64,000 bases of DNA from Streptomyces sp. NBC_00523 (GTDB lineage: Bacteria; Actinomycetota; Actinomycetes; Streptomycetales; Streptomycetaceae), in contig NZ_CP107836.1 in assembly GCF_036346615.1 (NCBI RefSeq), positions 682,001-746,000 of the forward strand, written 5' to 3'. Position 1 is the stretch's first letter. Each line of letters starts with the position of its first letter. The notes under the pieces are model-generated. The model ran no database searches. It had not been told where the DNA came from and saw nothing but the letters and a program-made list of their open reading frames with translations. Positions 36,879-45,839 of the stretch are shown one piece after another. Both the position numbers and the translations under genes were made by a program.

Positions 36879-38270
36879 ATGGCCGACGCAGCATCCGCTC
36901 CCCCACCGCCCTCGCACCTCCGGCGCATCGTCGCCGCCAGCCTCATCGGCACGACCATCGAGTGGTACGACTTCTTCCTCTACGGGTCGGCGGCCGCGCT
37001 GGTCTTCAACAAGCTGTTCTTCCCGGACTCCGAACCGCTCGTCGGAACGCTGCTGTCCTTCCTGACGTACGCGGTCGGCTTCGCCGCACGGCCCATCGGG
37101 GCGCTGGTGTTCGGCCACTACGGCGACCGGCTCGGGCGCAAGAAGCTGCTGGTGCTGAGCCTGCTGATGATGGGCGGGGCGACGTTCGCGATCGGGCTGC
37201 TGCCGACGCACGCGACCGTCGGCGTCGCCGCGCCCGTGCTGCTCACCCTGCTCCGGCTGGTGCAGGGGTTCGCGCTCGGCGGTGAGTGGGGCGGGGCCGT
37301 CCTGCTGGTATCCGAGCATGGGGACGCGAAGCGGCGCGGGTTCTGGGCGTCGTGGCCGCAGACCGGTGCGCCGGCCGGTCAGTTGCTGGCCACCGGGGTG
37401 CTCTCCGCGCTCACCGCGCTGACCTCGGACGCGGCGTTCGAGTCGTGGGGGTGGCGCATTCCGTTCCTGCTGTCCGGGGTGCTCGTGATCATCGGTCTGT
37501 GGATTCGTCTCTCTGTAGATGAATCGCCTCTGTTCAAGGAGGCCCTGGCCCGCGCCGACGAGCGGAAGACCGCTTCCGGGGCCGCCGAGAAGATGCCCGT
37601 CGTGGCCGTGCTGCGGCATCACTGGCGCGATGTGCTGGTCGCCATGGGGGCGCGGATGGCGGAGAACATCAGCTATTACGTGATCACCGCGTTCATCCTC
37701 GTCTACGCGACGACCGCGGCGGACCTGAGCAAGCAGACGGCGCTCAACGCCGTGCTCATCGCGTCGGCCTTCCACTTCGCCGTGATCCCGCTGTGGGGCG
37801 CGCTCTCCGACCGGGTGGGGCGCAAGCCCGTCTATCTGGTGGGCGCGGTCGGCGTGGGCCTGTGGATGTTCCCGTTCTTCGCGCTGATCGACACCCGGAG
37901 CTTCGGGAACCTGCTGCTGGCCGTCACGGTCGGGCTGTTCTTCCACGGGGCGATGTACGCGCCGCAGGCGGCGTTCTTCTCGGAGCTGTTCGCGACCCGG
38001 ATGCGCTACTCGGGCGCGTCGATCGGCGCGCAGTTCTCGTCCGTCGCGGCGGGCGCGCCCGCACCGCTCATCGCCACGGCCCTGCTCGCCGACTACGACA
38101 GCTCGACGCCCGTCGCCCTGTACGTGATAGCCGCCGCGCTCCTCACGGTGCTGGCTCTGGTCTGCGCCAAGGAGACCCGTCACCGGGACCTCGCGGAGGT
38201 CGGACCCGGGTCCGCGTCCGCGTCGGGGTCCGAGGCCGAGGCGCCCCGGGACGCCGCGCAGACCGTCTGA
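36879..38270 (+). CDS. MHS-family metabolite:proton symporter (MFS)
   Basis: 463-residue transporter of the metabolite:H+ symporter family (ProP/ShiA/KgtP-like). Signature stretches are GTTIEWYDFFLYG in helix 1, GHYGDRLGRKKLL in loop 2-3, GFALGGEWGGAVLL in helix 4, and GALSDRVGRKPVYLVG in loop 8-9. It takes up small organic acids, betaines or similar; the exact substrate is not readable. The ATG at 36879 has GGAAG about 9 bases upstream; the longer frame starts in a Pro-rich stretch unlike the family. The last 25 residues are a hydrophilic Ser/Ala/Glu tail. It ends at a terminator shared with the Nudix gene. Confidence 0.88.
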   Translation: MADAASAPPPPSHLRRIVAASLIGTTIEWYDFFLYGSAAALVFNKLFFPDSEPLVGTLLSFLTYAVGFAARPIGALVFGHYGDRLGRKKLLVLSLLMMGGATFAIGLLPTHATVGVAAPVLLTLLRLVQGFALGGEWGGAVLLVSEHGDAKRRGFWASWPQTGAPAGQLLATGVLSALTALTSDAAFESWGWRIPFLLSGVLVIIGLWIRLSVDESPLFKEALARADERKTASGAAEKMPVVAVLRHHWRDVLVAMGARMAENISYYVITAFILVYATTAADLSKQTALNAVLIASAFHFAVIPLWGALSDRVGRKPVYLVGAVGVGLWMFPFFALIDTRSFGNLLLAVTVGLFFHGAMYAPQAAFFSELFATRMRYSGASIGAQFSSVAAGAPAPLIATALLADYDSSTPVALYVIAAALLTVLALVCAKETRHRDLAEVGPGSASASGSEAEAPRDAAQTV

Positions 38271-38289
38271 TCCGGGGTCCGGAAAGCAC

Positions 38290-38316
38290 GGGAGCCGGGC
38301 GGTCCGCCCGGCTCCC
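38290..38316. terminator. Bidirectional terminator between MHS transporter and Nudix gene
   Basis: A perfect 12-bp inverted repeat GGGAGCCGGGCG (38290-38301) and its complement (38305-38316) with a 3-base loop, between two convergent stops. Confidence 0.85.
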
Positions 38317-38342
38317 GCTTCATGTCTGCTCCCGCTCCGGGT

Positions 38343-38825
38343 CTACTCCTGCGGGGCGGTGGACTCGAACCAGGTGGGCCCGTCGGTCAGCGCCTGCTTG
38401 ATCCGGAAGAGCGCGAACTCGGCCAGGTCGGGCAGCGCGTCCACGGGGAACCAGCCGACCTCCAGCGACTCGTCGTCGTTGACCCGGGCCGTGCCGCCGG
38501 TGGCGCGGCAGCGGAAGGTGATGTCGAGGAACTGGCAGCGGTCGCCGTTCTCGTACTGAATGGGCGGCAGCGCCTGGGTGAGGACGACCCGCTCCGCCAC
38601 GCAGCGCACGGCGGTCTCCTCGTACACCTCGCGCTCCGCCGTCGTCGCGGGCTGTTCGCCCGGCTCGGAGATGCCGCCGATCACGGACCACTCGCCGGTG
38701 TCGGCACGGCGGCCGAGGAGCACTCTGCCCTCGGCGTCGAAGACGACGGCGGTGACACCGGGCAGCAGGAGCAGCTGCTGCCCGGCGGTGGCACGGATCT
38801 CGCGGATGAAGTCAGGAATGGCCAT
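38343..38825 (-). CDS. Nudix hydrolase
   Basis: 160-residue Nudix enzyme that cleaves nucleoside diphosphate-linked compounds using Mg. The Nudix box is complete: G at the start of GISEPGEQ, then REVYEETAV, matching GX5EX7REUXEEXGU except for the last Gly. TGEWSVIGG precedes it as usual. The substrate (for example oxidised nucleotides, NADH or sugar nucleotides) cannot be inferred. The start lies 30 bp after the lnt stop on the same strand, so co-transcription with lnt is possible but not shown. Confidence 0.9.
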   Translation of the reverse strand: MAIPDFIREIRATAGQQLLLLPGVTAVVFDAEGRVLLGRRADTGEWSVIGGISEPGEQPATTAEREVYEETAVRCVAERVVLTQALPPIQYENGDRCQFLDITFRCRATGGTARVNDDESLEVGWFPVDALPDLAEFALFRIKQALTDGPTWFESTAPQE

Positions 38826-38854
38826 GTGACGACCCTACGTGGCGTGACCCCCGG

Positions 38855-40450
38855 TCAGCGGACCCGCCGGGCGCGCACCGCCAGGGCGCCCGCCCAGCCG
38901 AGCGCGCCGAGCGCGAGCAGGACCAGGATGCCCTCGGGCAGCGGTCCCATCCGGGTCGCCGGGGTCAGCGAGGAGCGCAGCGGCACCTCGTCCACCAGGG
39001 CGTCCGGGGTGAACATCTTCGTCTTCTCGGCCACCGTGCCGTCCGGGCGGATGATGGCGCTGACGCCGCTGGTGACGGGGACGACGACGGCCCGGCTGTG
39101 CTCGACGGCGCGCACCCGGGACATCGCCAGCTGCTGGTACGTCATCTCGCTGCGGCCGAAGGTGGCGTTGTTGCTGGGGACGGCGATCAGCTGGGCGCCG
39201 TGCTCGACCGTGTCGCGTACGGCGTCGTCGAACGCGGCCTCGTAGCAGGTGACCAGACCGGTGTAGGTGCCCCCGAGGTCGAAGACGCCGACCTTCTTGC
39301 CGGGGCCGAAGTCGCGCTGCACCCGGTCGACGTCCGAGCTGAAGATGCGGACGAAGGAGCGCATCGGCATGTACTCGCCGAACGGCTGGATGTGCCGCTT
39401 GTCGTACGTGGCGACGGGGCCCTTGTCCGGTTCCCACTGGATCAGGGTGTTGCGCAGGGGGCCGCTGTCGGGCTCGACGACCGCGCCGATGACGGTCGGC
39501 GCCCCGATGGCCTTCACGGCGTCATCGATGACGATCCGCGCGTCCGGGTTGCGGTACGGGTCGAGGTCGGAGGAGTTCTCCGGCCACAGGACGAGGTCCG
39601 GCTGCGGGACCTTGCCGGCCTTCACGTCCCGGGCCAGCTGCTCCGTGCGCTTCGCGTGGTTGTCCAGGACCGCGCGGCGCTGGGCGTTGAAGTCGAGGCC
39701 GAGGCGGGGCACGTTGCCCTGGATCGCGGCGACGGTCGCGGTGCCGTCCTCTGCGGAGTCGTCCACGAGCGGCAGCGAAGCGAAGGCCGCCGCCACGGGG
39801 ACGAGGACGGTCGCCGCCGTCGCCACGGTGGCCGCGAGCCGCAGTTCGCCGGTGGTCCGGTAGCGGGCGAAGCGGCGCACCGCCTCGAACAGGCCGAAGC
39901 CGCAGAGCACCACAGCGAAGGAGAGCAGCGGGGTGCCGCCGAGCGCGGCGAGCGGCAGGAAGACGCTGTCCGCCTGGCCGAAGGCGATCTTGCCCCAGGG
40001 GAAGCCGCCGAACGGCACCCGGGCGCGGACCGCCTCGTCCAGCGTCCAGACCGCGGCCGCCCACAGCGGTCCGCCGGGGAGCCGGGAGACGGCGGAGATG
40101 CCGATGCAGCCGACCGCGACGAACAGCGCCTCGGCGGCGGCGAGGGCCAGCCACGGCACCGGGCCGACCTCCTCGCCGGTCCAGTGCAGCAGGGGCAGCA
40201 TGAAGCCGAGCCCGGCGAGCAGCCCGAGCCCGAACGCGGCGCGGGCCCGGCGCTCGTACAACACCCAGCCGAGCAGGGCGAAACCGGGCAGAACCAGCCA
40301 CCACAGGGGCCGGGGCGGGAAGCTGAGGTACAGCATCACGCCGGAGAGGACGGCGGCCGCGGGCCGCGCGAGGCGCTGCGGCAGCCCGCCTGCGCGAGGG
40401 GCGGGGGCGGGGCTCTGCGGTTCGCCGACCTGGGCGATGGTGGTGCTCAC
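38855..40450 (-). CDS. lnt: Apolipoprotein N-acyltransferase
   Basis: 531-residue membrane enzyme that adds the third acyl chain to the N-terminal Cys of lipoproteins. About six N-terminal membrane helices are followed by an extracytoplasmic nitrilase-like domain with the catalytic triad: Glu in VLWPENSS, Lys in TYDKRHIQPFGEYMP, and Cys in GLVTCYEAAF. A C-terminal helix and Arg-rich tail close the protein. A GTG at 40450 is taken as the start since residues after it read VSTTIAQVG; the longer frame adds an Arg-rich stretch unlike the family. Streptomyces often carry two Lnt homologues; whether this is the principal one is not visible here. Confidence 0.9.
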   Translation of the reverse strand: MSTTIAQVGEPQSPAPAPRAGGLPQRLARPAAAVLSGVMLYLSFPPRPLWWLVLPGFALLGWVLYERRARAAFGLGLLAGLGFMLPLLHWTGEEVGPVPWLALAAAEALFVAVGCIGISAVSRLPGGPLWAAAVWTLDEAVRARVPFGGFPWGKIAFGQADSVFLPLAALGGTPLLSFAVVLCGFGLFEAVRRFARYRTTGELRLAATVATAATVLVPVAAAFASLPLVDDSAEDGTATVAAIQGNVPRLGLDFNAQRRAVLDNHAKRTEQLARDVKAGKVPQPDLVLWPENSSDLDPYRNPDARIVIDDAVKAIGAPTVIGAVVEPDSGPLRNTLIQWEPDKGPVATYDKRHIQPFGEYMPMRSFVRIFSSDVDRVQRDFGPGKKVGVFDLGGTYTGLVTCYEAAFDDAVRDTVEHGAQLIAVPSNNATFGRSEMTYQQLAMSRVRAVEHSRAVVVPVTSGVSAIIRPDGTVAEKTKMFTPDALVDEVPLRSSLTPATRMGPLPEGILVLLALGALGWAGALAVRARRVR

Positions 40451-40644
40451 CCGGCGGAGTCTACGGTGACGGCCGGGCCACGCGGGAGCCCCGTCCCGAT
40501 GGCGGAATCCCGACCACCGCATCATTTCTCCGCATCTTCCGCCCGTATGACCGATGCGGCCGTTAACCTGTGCGCCAGTCCCCCGCCGACGGGCCGGCTC
40601 CGGCCCTCGCGTACGGGACGGTCACAGGCCGGGGGACGGACGTG

Positions 40645-41757
40645 ATGGCTGAATCTGTGGGGCGGGGGCCCGAGCGGGGGAACGCCTCCGACGCCGCCGG
40701 TGCGCTGATCCTCGCCGCCTGCGCGGTCTGGGCGCTGATCAGCGCGGCGGGGCGGGAGACCCGGCCCGAAGGGGTGCTGCTCGCCCTGCTCGCCGTCGCG
40801 GCGGGCTTCGCCTGCGGGCGCATCTGCGGCACGCTGCTGCCGGTGGCGACCGCCGCGGGCGCCGCGCTGGCGGCCCTGCTCCTGGCCCTGGTCTGGCGGC
40901 ACGGCATGCCCGGTGCGACGGCCACCGCGGACCACGCTCCGGGGCAGACCGGGGGCGCGGCCGCGCTGCTGGTCCTGGCCGCCGGGGCGGCGTGCTGCGC
41001 GGCGGCGGGGGCCGGGAGCCGGGGGGCCCGTACGGCGCTGCGGCTGCTGGCGCTGAGCACCGCCGGGGCCTCGTTCGCGCTGGGCTCGGTGGCCGGGTTC
41101 GCGGCGGCGCTCGCGGTGCTGGGGTGTTCGCTGGCCGCCGTCCGGACGCGGCGCCGGCTGCTCGGGCTCGGCGGCCTCGCGCTGGTGGCCGTGCTGGTCG
41201 TCGGCACCTCGTGGGCCCTGGCCGAGGAGGTGCTGCCCGAGGGGCTCACGGTCTCGCTGGAGGGGCAGCTCACCCGGAACCGGGTCGAGTTGTGGCAGGA
41301 CGCCGCGCGGCTGGCGGAGGAGCATCCGGTGCTCGGGATCGGTCCCGGCCGGTTCGCCGAGCTGAGCCCGACCGCGCAGCAGAGCCTCGGTTCGGACGGG
41401 AAACCGCACTCGGCGCCGTGGCAGCAGGCCGCCGAGCAGGGGGTCGTGGGGGTGGTGCTGCTGGGCGCCGCGTTCGGCTGGCTGCTGTACGCGCTGTGGC
41501 GCTCGCCCCGGTCCACGGCGGTGGTCCTGGCGGCGGGGGCCACGCTCACGGCGCTGGCCGTGCTGGCGAGCGTGGGCAACGCGCTGAGCTTCACCCCGGT
41601 GACGGCGGGCGCGGGGCTGCTGGCCGGGCTCGCGTCGGCCAGGCGGCCGATCGGCGCGGGCGAGCCGTGCGGGCCGGATGGGGCGGACGGCGACGAGGAC
41701 GGGGTCAGGCCCCGGCCGGGAAGCCCGAGGACGGCAGGTGCAGCCGGGCCCGGATGA
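40645..41757 (+). CDS. O-antigen ligase/polymerase-like membrane protein
   Basis: 370 residues, mostly hydrophobic, with about ten predicted membrane segments. The extracytoplasmic loop carries RVELWQDAARLAEEHPVLGIGPGRF and PHSAPWQQAAEQGVVG, the pattern of the Wzy_C/WaaL O-antigen ligase family, which transfers or polymerises glycans on the outer membrane face. In an actinomycete a role in wall glycan or glycoprotein assembly is more likely than O-antigen. GGGGGACGG precedes the ATG at 40645. The 3' end overlaps the convergent membrane-protein gene by 53 bp. The substrate is unknown. Confidence 0.75.
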   Translation: MAESVGRGPERGNASDAAGALILAACAVWALISAAGRETRPEGVLLALLAVAAGFACGRICGTLLPVATAAGAALAALLLALVWRHGMPGATATADHAPGQTGGAAALLVLAAGAACCAAAGAGSRGARTALRLLALSTAGASFALGSVAGFAAALAVLGCSLAAVRTRRRLLGLGGLALVAVLVVGTSWALAEEVLPEGLTVSLEGQLTRNRVELWQDAARLAEEHPVLGIGPGRFAELSPTAQQSLGSDGKPHSAPWQQAAEQGVVGVVLLGAAFGWLLYALWRSPRSTAVVLAAGATLTALAVLASVGNALSFTPVTAGAGLLAGLASARRPIGAGEPCGPDGADGDEDGVRPRPGSPRTAGAAGPG

Positions 41758-42268
41758 ACCGTACGCCCGCCTCGGCGTCGTCCACCGTGATGGTGAACGT
41801 GCGGCCGTCGCCGAGCCGCAGCACCAGGCCCTCGCCCCGGCGCACGACCACGGCCGTGCCCTTCTCGGGGCGCCAGCGGTAGCCCCAGCCGCCCCACTGC
41901 CGGGGGTTCACATGGGGCGCGAAGTCGGCGGCCACCACATGGGTGAGCAGGATGCGGCGGCGCGGAAGGCCCATGTGGCCGCAGCGGACCTCCAGCGCGT
42001 CGCCGTCGACACGGACGGCCACGTTCACGAAGGCGAGGGTCCCGAACAGCATGAGCAGTCCGGCCGCCACGCAGCCGATCACCGACATCAGCAGCGGGGC
42101 GATGCCGGAGGTCCAGTTCGAGCTGACGGCGAGCTGGATGCCCAGGGCCAGGCAGGCGGCACCCAGGGCCGCGAGGACCCACTGGGTGCGGTTGGTGGCC
42201 CGGCCGACCCAGACCTGCGAGTGGGTGCCGGTTCCGGTGCGCTTCGGTTCTCCGGGGTGCTCCCTCAT
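41705..42268 (-). CDS. Small membrane protein, PH-domain-like
   Basis: 187 residues with two membrane helices (about 30-50 and 58-82) and a C-terminal soluble part that has GYRWRPEKGTAVVVRRGEGLVLRLGDGRTFTI in pattern, a layout seen in conserved actinobacterial PH-like membrane proteins. The function is unknown. Its last 18 codons overlap the 3' end of the convergent O-antigen-ligase-like gene, and both frames show good codon bias in their own bodies. It begins 69 bp upstream of the stop of the racemase-family gene on the same strand. Confidence 0.75.
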   Translation of the reverse strand: MREHPGEPKRTGTGTHSQVWVGRATNRTQWVLAALGAACLALGIQLAVSSNWTSGIAPLLMSVIGCVAAGLLMLFGTLAFVNVAVRVDGDALEVRCGHMGLPRRRILLTHVVAADFAPHVNPRQWGGWGYRWRPEKGTAVVVRRGEGLVLRLGDGRTFTITVDDAEAGVRFIRARLHLPSSGFPAGA

Positions 42269-42337
42269 GCCGAGCAGCGTACTGAAGAACGGGCGTCCGG
42301 GGAGGGCCGCGCAGGATGGGGCTCGGCCGTCGGGAGG

Positions 42338-43120
42338 TCAGCGGACGGAGCCGACGGCGGCCAGTCCGCGCCCTTCCGGGTAGGTCAGAGCCGCCGTCGG
42401 CAGCTCCGAGGCGCGTCCGCTGAGGATGACCGCGACGGACGAGGAGGGTTCGGCCGACGGAGCGGGTTCGGCACCGATCCGGCGCAGCGCCTGGGCGGCG
42501 ACGGCCTCGGCGGACCCGTACAGATCGACGTGGCGCCGGGCGGGGCCGCCGACGGCCTCGCGGATGCGCTCGGCGACGAGTTCGTAGTGGGTGCAGCCGA
42601 GGACCACGGCCCGCACGTCGGGCGGGGTGAGCGCGGCGGCGGCGGCGATCGTCTTCTCGATGGCGTCCTCGTCCGCGTACTGCACGGCGTCGGCGAGGCC
42701 GGGGCAGGGCACCTCGGTGACGGCGGCGGACCCGGCGAACGCGCCGATCAGTCCGCGCTGGTAAGGGCTGCCGGTGGTGGCCGGGGTCGCCCAGATCGCG
42801 ACGGAGCCGCCGCCCGCCGCGGCGGGCTTGATGGCGGGGACGGTGCCGATGACGGGCAGGCCCGGTTCGAGCTCGGCCCGCAGCAGTTCCAGCGCGTGCA
42901 CGGAGGCGGTGTTGCAGGCGACGATCAGCGCGTCGGGCCGGTGCGCGGCGGCGGCGCGGGCCACCGTGAGCGCGTGGGCCTGCACGCCCTCGGGGGCGCG
43001 GCCCCAGGGCATGTTGTCCGGGTCGGACGAGAGGACCAGATCGGCGTCCGGCCTCAGCCGGCGTACTGCGGCGGCGGCGGCGAGCAGTCCGATTCCGGAG
43101 TCCATGAGCGCGATCTTCAC
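42338..43120 (-). CDS. Asp/Glu racemase-family protein, MurI-like
   Basis: 260 residues of the aspartate/glutamate racemase superfamily. It keeps the MurI layout: MDSGIGLL near the N-terminus, DPDNMPWG, and both catalytic cysteines (ACNTASVH and LGCTHYEL). The last 35 residues, after VDLYGSAEAVA, are a variable extension. Glutamate racemase would give D-Glu for peptidoglycan. DSGIGLL instead of the usual DSGVGGL, and the lack of wall genes nearby, leave open a second, specialised racemase. It is divergent from the glycosyltransferase gene. Confidence 0.8.
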   Translation of the reverse strand: MKIALMDSGIGLLAAAAAVRRLRPDADLVLSSDPDNMPWGRAPEGVQAHALTVARAAAAHRPDALIVACNTASVHALELLRAELEPGLPVIGTVPAIKPAAAGGGSVAIWATPATTGSPYQRGLIGAFAGSAAVTEVPCPGLADAVQYADEDAIEKTIAAAAALTPPDVRAVVLGCTHYELVAERIREAVGGPARRHVDLYGSAEAVAAQALRRIGAEPAPSAEPSSSVAVILSGRASELPTAALTYPEGRGLAAVGSVR

Positions 43121-43178
43121 CCGGTCACCATAGTCGACCGCCCTTGCGGTCCCCGCTCAGTGGTGCAGACTTCCGCCA

Positions 43179-44351
43179 ATGAGCGCCGTTGCCTGGATCG
43201 CCGTGGGTTCGCTTGTCGCATGGGTGTGGCTGCTGCTGGGCCAGGGTTTCTTCTGGCGCACCGACCAGCGGCTGCCGAGCCGGGCGGCCCCGCAGCGCTG
43301 GCCCTCGGTCGCCGTCGTCGTCCCGGCGCGCGACGAGGCCGCGATGCTGCCGGTGAGCCTGCGGTCGCTGCTGGCGCAGGACTATCCGGGGGCCGCCGAG
43401 GTCTTCCTCGTGGACGACTGCAGCAAGGACGGCACGGGGGACGTCGCCCGCGCCCTGTCCGTGCGGTTCGGGGGCCTGCCGGTGACCGTGGTGTCGCCGG
43501 GCGAGCCGGAGCCCGGCTGGACGGGCAAGCTCTGGGCCGTACGCCACGGGATCGCGCTGGCCCGGGCCCGGGAGCCGGAGTATCTGCTGCTCACGGACGC
43601 CGACATCGCGCATGAGCCGGACAGCCTGCGGGAGCTGGTGGCGGCGGCGGAGTCGGGCGGCTTCGACCTGGTCTCGCAGATGGCGCGGCTGCGGGTGGCG
43701 AGCTTCTGGGAACGGCTCGTCGTACCGGCCTTCGTCTACTTCTTCTCGCAGCTCTATCCGTTCCGGTGGATCAACCGGAAGCGGGGGCGGACGGCCGCCG
43801 CGGCGGGGGGCTGTGTGCTGCTGCGGACGGAGGCGGCGGTACGGGCGGGGGTGCCGGACTCGATCCGGCAGGCGGTGATCGACGACGTGTCGCTGGCCCG
43901 GGCGGTGCGGCGCTCGGGGGGCCGGATCTGGCTGGGGCTCGCGGACCGGGTGGACAGTGTGCGCCCGTATCCGTGCCTGGCCGATCTGTGGCGGATGGTC
44001 TCGCGGAGCGCGTACGCCCAGCTGCGGCACAATCCGCTGGTGCTGCTCGGCACGGTCCTCGGCCTTGCGCTGGTCTACCTCGCGCCGCCGGTGACGCTGG
44101 TCGCCGGGGTGCTCGGCGGGAGCGCGGTCGCGGCGTGGGCCGGGGGCGTCGCGTGGGCCGTCATGGCGGGGACGTACATGCCGATGCTGGGCTACTACCG
44201 GCAGTCGCTGTGGCTCGCCCCGCTGCTGCCGTTCACCGCGCTGCTCTATCTGCTGATGACCGTCGATTCGGCGGTGCAGCACTACCGCGGGCGCGGTGCG
44301 GCCTGGAAGGGGCGTACGTACGCCCGTCCCGAGGCCGCACCGGATCAGTGA
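43179..44351 (+). CDS. HpnB-like family 2 glycosyltransferase
   Basis: 390-residue membrane-associated GT2 enzyme. One N-terminal helix is followed by the nucleotide-sugar fold: VVVPARDEA, LVDDCSKDGT, the metal-binding DADI, GGCVLLRTEAA and IDDVSLARAVRRSGG (catalytic D and QxxRW-like area). The last 100 residues are hydrophobic with several membrane helices. PGEPEPGWTGKLWAV and this architecture match the hopene-associated glycosyltransferase family (HpnB). No squalene-hopene cyclase or other hopanoid genes are in the window, so the acceptor lipid is uncertain. It is divergent from the racemase-family gene and convergent with the TerD gene. Confidence 0.8.
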   Translation: MSAVAWIAVGSLVAWVWLLLGQGFFWRTDQRLPSRAAPQRWPSVAVVVPARDEAAMLPVSLRSLLAQDYPGAAEVFLVDDCSKDGTGDVARALSVRFGGLPVTVVSPGEPEPGWTGKLWAVRHGIALARAREPEYLLLTDADIAHEPDSLRELVAAAESGGFDLVSQMARLRVASFWERLVVPAFVYFFSQLYPFRWINRKRGRTAAAAGGCVLLRTEAAVRAGVPDSIRQAVIDDVSLARAVRRSGGRIWLGLADRVDSVRPYPCLADLWRMVSRSAYAQLRHNPLVLLGTVLGLALVYLAPPVTLVAGVLGGSAVAAWAGGVAWAVMAGTYMPMLGYYRQSLWLAPLLPFTALLYLLMTVDSAVQHYRGRGAAWKGRTYARPEAAPDQ

Positions 44352-44361
44352 CTCAGCCGCA

Positions 44362-44388
44362 CCCGGGCCGGGTCACTTGCGGCCCGGG
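44362..44388. terminator. Hairpin between convergent glycosyltransferase and TerD genes
   Basis: A 9-bp perfect inverted repeat CCCGGGCCG (44362-44370) and its complement (44380-44388). The loop contains the TerD stop codon. Confidence 0.65.
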
Positions 44389-45716
44389 GTCCAGTTCATG
44401 CCCCAGCCGTAGGCGTGGTCGATGGTGCGCTGGGGGCTGACCCCGCGCTGCGGCACCAGGTAGCGGGCCTCGCGCTGCACGGTGAGGTCGTTCCCCGTGT
44501 TGGTGATGAGCGCGAGCGCGCAGACGGTCGAGGGGACCGTGCACTCGTCCAGCGAGAAGTCGATCGGCGCGCCGTGCTGCGGCTGGAGGGTGACGGTGGC
44601 GTGCAGGTCGGCGAAGCTGCGGGCGCCCTCGTAGATGGTGACGAAGATCAGGACCCGGCGGAGCTGCGCCTTGTGGTCGAGATTGATCGTCAGGTTCTCG
44701 CCGGTGGAGACGGCACCGGTGCGGTCGTCGCCGTCGAGGTGGATGAACGGCGGCTGGTTCAGCGCGCCGAAGGCGTTCCCCAGGGCCTGGACGACTCCCT
44801 TGCGGCCGTCGGTCAGCTCGTACAGGGCGCAGAGATCGAGGTCGAGGTCCGAGTGGTTGGCCACGGCGCGGCCGAGCTTGCTGCCCCAGCCCTTGAACTG
44901 CTTGCGCACCTCCCAGTTGAGGTTGACGCGCATGGCGCCGGACGTGCCGCCCTGCTTGGTGAGGGAGACGGACGGCGCCTCCTTGGTGAGCGTCACCTTG
45001 CTCAGCCGGACGGGCTGGGTGACGGGCGGTGCCGGAGGGGCCGGGGGGACCGGCGGAGCCATCGGGGACGCCAGGGGCGCCGCGAGCGTCGGCTGCTGCG
45101 GCTGCGGGTACTGCGGAGGCGGCGGGGTGGCGGTGACCCGGGGGGCCGCGTGGGGCTGGGGGGCGGGGGCGGCCGGCTGCGGCTGCTGGGGTTCGTCCAC
45201 GGAGATCCCGAAGTCCGTGGCGAGCCCTTCGAGCCCGGAGCCGTAGCCCTGGCCGACCGCCCGGAACTTCCAGGCGCCCTGGCGCCGGTAGAGCTCACCG
45301 AGGATGAAGGCCGTCTCCACGGTGGCGTCCGAGCTGTCGAAGCGGGCCAGTTCGGCACCGTTCGCCGCGTCAAGGACGCGTACGTGCAGTCCGCTCACCC
45401 GGCCGAAGGTGCCGCCGTCCGCCGAGGCGGCCAGCACCACGCGGTCGATGGCCGGCTCCACCCGTGCCAGGTCGACCGCGAGGGTGTCGGTCGCCGCGCC
45501 GCCGGCGTTGCGCTTGCCCTCGTGGCGCACGGCGCCGGAGGAGTGGGCCGGCTGGTTGTAGAAGACGAAGTCGCCGTCGTTGCGCACCTTGCCCGAGCCG
45601 AGGAGAAGAAGCGCGGAGGCGTCCACATCGGGTGTCCCCGGGGCGGTGCGCCACCCCATTTCGACACGCACGGCCTGGGCCGCCACTGGGACATTGGTTC
45701 CCTTTTGCATGGTCAT
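44373..45716 (-). CDS. Two-domain TerD-family (tellurium resistance/stress) protein
   Basis: 447-residue cytosolic protein with two TerD-type calcium-binding beta-sandwich domains joined by a Pro/Gln/Ala-rich linker (about residues 175-250). Domain 1 begins [11 protein letters not shown] and has [19 protein letters not shown] and [23 protein letters not shown], the TerD signature. Domain 2 resembles TerA, with [24 protein letters not shown] and [11 protein letters not shown]. The ATG at 45716 is chosen because TerD proteins normally begin at that point; upstream codons add only 15 residues. Single-copy TerD fusions are frequent in Streptomyces and linked to stress or differentiation; no other ter gene is nearby. 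Confidence 0.88.
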   Translation of the reverse strand: MTMQKGTNVPVAAQAVRVEMGWRTAPGTPDVDASALLLLGSGKVRNDGDFVFYNQPAHSSGAVRHEGKRNAGGAATDTLAVDLARVEPAIDRVVLAASADGGTFGRVSGLHVRVLDAANGAELARFDSSDATVETAFILGELYRRQGAWKFRAVGQGYGSGLEGLATDFGISVDEPQQPQPAAPAPQPHAAPRVTATPPPPQYPQPQQPTLAAPLASPMAPPVPPAPPAPPVTQPVRLSKVTLTKEAPSVSLTKQGGTSGAMRVNLNWEVRKQFKGWGSKLGRAVANHSDLDLDLCALYELTDGRKGVVQALGNAFGALNQPPFIHLDGDDRTGAVSTGENLTINLDHKAQLRRVLIFVTIYEGARSFADLHATVTLQPQHGAPIDFSLDECTVPSTVCALALITNTGNDLTVQREARYLVPQRGVSPQRTIDHAYGWGMNWTPGRK

Positions 45717-45839
45717 GCTCGCCCCCATCACGAGTCCGCTTCCGAGACCTTTCCGGGTCAACCTAATGCCAGGCCCGCCGCGGGACCCACCGAGGGCGCC
45801 CGGACCCGTGGACGCGGCGCCCGCCGCCTCTTCGCCGGA

